Assembly: GCA_944363655.1 (NCBI GenBank)
Contig: CALVUU010000122.1
Span: 1-15,835, forward strand
DNA from: an uncultured Bacilli bacterium
GTDB taxonomy: Bacteria > Bacillota_I > Bacilli_A > RF39 > UBA660
DNA: 15,835 nucleotides
Reading direction: 5' to 3'
Shown: in pieces, positions 13,242-15,835 of the stretch
How positions within the stretch are numbered: position 1 is the first letter of the stretch
Layout: each line of letters starts with the position of its first letter
Notes under the pieces: generated by a model
The model's database searches: none
The model's input: the letters and a program-made list of their open reading frames with translations, nothing else
Told to the model about the DNA's origin: nothing
Translations under genes and position numbers: made by a program

Positions 13242-15374
13242 ATGAAGTTTAAGGTAGAACCAAAAGATTTTTTACTATTTTGTATTTATTGTGTTTTATT
13301 GTTGTATCTTTGTGCAATTGCTGTTTTAAATGTGTCTTCCTTAGCTCAAGAAGGAACATTTCATGGATTAAGTCCATTTAAAGCTTTTACAGGAACTTAT
13401 TTACCAATTACTTTATTTTTGTTTATTGGTGTTTTAGTCGCTATATTTTCTAGTGTTTCAACATATATATTTAAAAAAGATAAAGGCAGTCATGGGGTTG
13501 GTTTGATTTTTAAAGGTAAGTCTAGTGATGGTTATTCTAAATGGTCAAGTGAAAAAGATATTAAAGGTGAAGCAAATGTTGTAAAGGTTAATCCTTTAAG
13601 TGATAATTTGGATGCTGCGGGTATTCCTTTAATTAATAATGGTAGAGAAATTTGGGTTGATAATGGGGAATATCATAACTTAGTTATTGGTTCTACTGGT
13701 AGTGGTAAAACGCAAACAATTGTTAAACCAATGGTTAATTTACTGGCTAAAAAGAGTGAAAGTATGATAATTACTGACCCTAAAGGAGAAATATATAAAT
13801 ATAGCGCCGCTTATTTAAAGGAGAGGGGCTATAAGATTATTGTTCTTAATTTTAGAGAACCTCAAAGAGGTAATTCATGGAATCCTTTAACTTTACCTTA
13901 TAAATATTATAAAAGTGGTAATCAAGATAAAGCAATAGAACTTTTAAATGACGTTGCTCTAAATATTTTGTATGATCCTAGTAATAAATCAGAATCAGAT
14001 TTTTGGGAAAAATCTGCTGCTGACTATTTTTCAGGACTTGCCTTAGGTTTATTTGAAGATGCTAAGGAAAGAGAAGTTAATTTAAATAGTATTAATTATA
14101 TGAGTGCTGTTGGTGAAGAACGATATGCAACAAGTAATTATATAAAAGAATATTTTGGACTTAAAGGAGAAAAATCAACACCTTATATATTTGCAACTAG
14201 TACAATTAATGCTCCGAATGATACTAAAGGTGGTTTACTTGCAACATTTAGACAAAAGATAAGAAATTTTTCAACTGGAGAAGCCTTAAGTGAAATGCTT
14301 TCTTATAGCGACTTTGACATGCGAAAAATTGGAGAAGGTAAAACTGCAATATTTATGATAATTCATGATGAAAAGAAGACTTATCATAGTTTAATGACTA
14401 TATTTATTAAACAATGTTATGAAACATTAATCGATGTTGCTCAAGAAAATGGTGGAAAACTTCCTATTAGAACTAATTTTATTTTAGATGAATTTGCTAA
14501 TATGCCACCGCTTAAAGATGTGGATGCTATGGTATCTGCTGCTAGAAGTAGAGATATTAGGTTTACATTCATCATTCAAAACTTTGCGCAACTTAACGAT
14601 GTATATGGAGATAATGTTGCAGAAATTATTAAAGGTAATTGTGGTAACTTAGTATATTTAATTAGTACAGAAATGAAAGCATTGGAAGAAATATCTAAAA
14701 TGTGTGGAGAAGTAAAAGTAACTGATGAAAAAGATAAGAATGCTACTAGACCTCTTATTTCTATTACTGATTTACAAAAAATGAAATTGTTTGAAGCAAT
14801 TATTATAAGACTGAGAATGAGTCCTTTTAGAACCAAGTTAGAACCGGATTTTAAAATGGAATGGGGAATCGAGAGAAAAGAAGAACCATATCCAACAAGA
14901 ATGAAACAAGAAGTTGAAATATTTGATTTGAAAAAATTTGTTACTGAAGAAAAAAGTAAGAAAATGGCTAGTATGAATAATGGTAATTTTAATTCTATAA
15001 ATCCATTTAAACCTGCTCCTAATCCTTATAGAGGATTGAATGACTTTGAAGTAAATAATCCTTTTAATACACCTAAAAATGATTTTAATACATTTGATTT
15101 TGATAGTGTTTTAAAAGATTTAGATGAAAAAATCAAAGAATTAGATCGTCAGGAGGAAGAGAAAAAGAAAATGAATGAATTACCAAAGAAAAAAGATGAA
15201 GATGTTAATAAATTCTTTAATGATATTAACCCATTTAAACCTGAACAAAAACCTGTAATTAAAGAAGAAGATAATAAACCAAAAATAAATGTAGATAATG
15301 ATAGTAAAATAGTTAGTGATAATTTAATTAGTGATGATGAATTCTTTGATGACTTTTTTGGAGATGATGATTAG
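13242..15374 (+). CDS. virD4: VirD4/TraG-like type IV coupling ATPase, 710 aa
   Basis: Recruits substrate to the secretion channel. ATG 13242 is preferred, with AAAGGAAG (13228-13235) 6 nt upstream; TTG 13221 and ATG 13236 lie before or against that site. Two membrane helices lie at about 10-33 and 53-75. Walker A is GSTGSGKT (150-157) and is followed by the TDPKGEIY motif. Walker B is FILDEFANMPP, with Asp416 and Glu417. The SAARSRDIRFTFIIQN motif is typical of TraG/VirD4. After the ATPase core, the last ~140 residues are a low-complexity acidic tail with two INPFKP repeats (14998 and 15226 onward), a coiled coil and a terminal Asp/Phe cluster. TATAAT at 13214-13219 may add an internal promoter. 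A terminator overlaps the stop. Confidence 0.93.
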   Translation: MKFKVEPKDFLLFCIYCVLLLYLCAIAVLNVSSLAQEGTFHGLSPFKAFTGTYLPITLFLFIGVLVAIFSSVSTYIFKKDKGSHGVGLIFKGKSSDGYSKWSSEKDIKGEANVVKVNPLSDNLDAAGIPLINNGREIWVDNGEYHNLVIGSTGSGKTQTIVKPMVNLLAKKSESMIITDPKGEIYKYSAAYLKERGYKIIVLNFREPQRGNSWNPLTLPYKYYKSGNQDKAIELLNDVALNILYDPSNKSESDFWEKSAADYFSGLALGLFEDAKEREVNLNSINYMSAVGEERYATSNYIKEYFGLKGEKSTPYIFATSTINAPNDTKGGLLATFRQKIRNFSTGEALSEMLSYSDFDMRKIGEGKTAIFMIIHDEKKTYHSLMTIFIKQCYETLIDVAQENGGKLPIRTNFILDEFANMPPLKDVDAMVSAARSRDIRFTFIIQNFAQLNDVYGDNVAEIIKGNCGNLVYLISTEMKALEEISKMCGEVKVTDEKDKNATRPLISITDLQKMKLFEAIIIRLRMSPFRTKLEPDFKMEWGIERKEEPYPTRMKQEVEIFDLKKFVTEEKSKKMASMNNGNFNSINPFKPAPNPYRGLNDFEVNNPFNTPKNDFNTFDFDSVLKDLDEKIKELDRQEEEKKKMNELPKKKDEDVNKFFNDINPFKPEQKPVIKEEDNKPKINVDNDSKIVSDNLISDDEFFDDFFGDDD

Positions 15375-15399
15375 TTATATATCATCTTCTTTTTTTCTT
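15361..15399 (+). terminator. Rho-independent terminator of the secretion operon
   Basis: GAGATGAT (15361-15368) pairs with ATCATCTTC (15381-15389), followed by a T-rich run. The left arm lies within the last codons of virD4 and includes part of its acidic tail coding sequence, so the operon ends sharply at the gene's stop. Confidence 0.8.
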
Positions 15400-15427
15400 T
15401 TAAAACATAAATTATAGTGTGATAAGT

Positions 15428-15682
15428 ATGAAAAAAATAAATTATAATGAATATAATCCTAGTATGGGAATATTAATAGATGTTCAACATCCTTTAGATT
15501 ATAAAAAAAATCCAACTCTTAATAGTAAGAATATGTATGCTGAAAAGTTACTTATGAATTATAAAATCTTATTAAATAAAAATGAGAAATATTATATTAT
15601 ATGTAATAAAGGAACTTTAAGTAAAAGAGTTGTTGCTATGTTAGAATATTTAGGATATGATGTAACACAAGTAGTAAAGTAA
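15428..15682 (+). CDS. Short rhodanese-like protein, 84 aa
   Basis: Sulfurtransferase-like fold: GILIDVQHPLDYK (about residues 14-26) corresponds to the conserved 'hDVR' strand region. IICNKGTLSKRVVAMLEYLGY (15596-15658) holds the active-site loop, with Cys59 as the persulfide-forming residue and the following helix. At 84 residues it is shorter than the usual ~100, lacking part of the middle. ATG 15428 is used instead of GTG 15419; the upstream GTGATA is a weak ribosome-binding site. It follows the terminator of the secretion operon, so it is probably an independent chromosomal gene. Substrate and pathway are not indicated by context. Confidence 0.75.
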   Translation: MKKINYNEYNPSMGILIDVQHPLDYKKNPTLNSKNMYAEKLLMNYKILLNKNEKYYIICNKGTLSKRVVAMLEYLGYDVTQVVK

Positions 15683-15835
15683 TAAAAATGTAATAGTATT
15701 TTTATATACTCATCTTAAACACTTTTTTTAAAAAAAGCCTTATTTTATCTAGGTTTATGGCATGAAAAAAATGCGTACATTTTTTATAAATTGACGCTTT
15801 AAAAAAATTTTTTTAATTATGCCTTTAAAATAAAG

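Noticed and set aside
15683..15835. TTGACG (15791-15796) promoter and terminator-like GCC…GGC pairing (15737-15761, leftward reading)
   Set aside because: The -10 region is poor and the stem is weak in very AT-rich sequence; no gene is visible to support either.

Overview
The window is very AT-rich. It uses TGG for Trp and TGA as a stop (for example at 8120-8122), and its ribosome-binding sites are of the AGGAGG/AGGTGA type. The proteins are Firmicutes-like: a CmpB-type membrane protein, a CwlJ-like hydrolase, and PrgI/VirB4/VirD4 of the Gram-positive type. This fits an uncultured low-GC Bacillota (Bacilli or Mollicutes-related gut lineage) with the standard genetic code. The lineage is inferred; no marker gene is present.

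Region 1 (1-3430) is a complete, very small integrated element. It carries a two-gene cargo operon (92-451 and 441-1019, the second with a CFI-box-type Cys motif). A terminator and a highly structured 330-bp intergenic region follow. The recombination operon comes next: a ribbon-helix-helix protein, a 59-aa protein and a 521-aa large serine recombinase. Joining the right end (…3430) to the left end (1…) rebuilds an attP with dyad symmetry: two 16-bp half-sites matching at 15 of 16 positions around a central GG. This fixes the crossover at 1-2 and 3431-3432 and the circular form at 3,430 bp. The target is the codons for the conserved SGD motif of a LysM gene. The 3' part of that gene (3422-4015, four LysM repeats) lies immediately to the right, and its 5' part is off the window.

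Region 2 (4016-5400) looks chromosomal. It has a bidirectional terminator, two leftward genes (CmpB-like membrane protein and CwlJ/SleB-like hydrolase), and a rightward tRNA-Trp (CCA) with an extended -10 promoter.

Region 3 (5471-15374) is a compact rightward type IV secretion (T4SS) operon of Gram-positive type. In order it encodes a pilin-like subunit with a signal peptide, a VirB6/TrbL-like channel protein, PrgI, VirB4 split into two abutting ORFs, a membrane-anchored two-domain peptidoglycan hydrolase (glucosaminidase-like plus C39-like), an anchored extracytoplasmic protein of unknown fold, and a VirD4-like coupling ATPase with an acidic tail. A terminator overlaps the end of virD4. No relaxase or integrase for this module is in the window, so it is either part of an element extending beyond it or a resident secretion system. 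A short rhodanese-like gene follows (15428-15682).

The most distinctive finding is the 3.4-kb serine-recombinase element, with a reconstructable symmetric attP and a LysM-coding target. The relaxase-less T4SS locus with a split VirB4 comes next.
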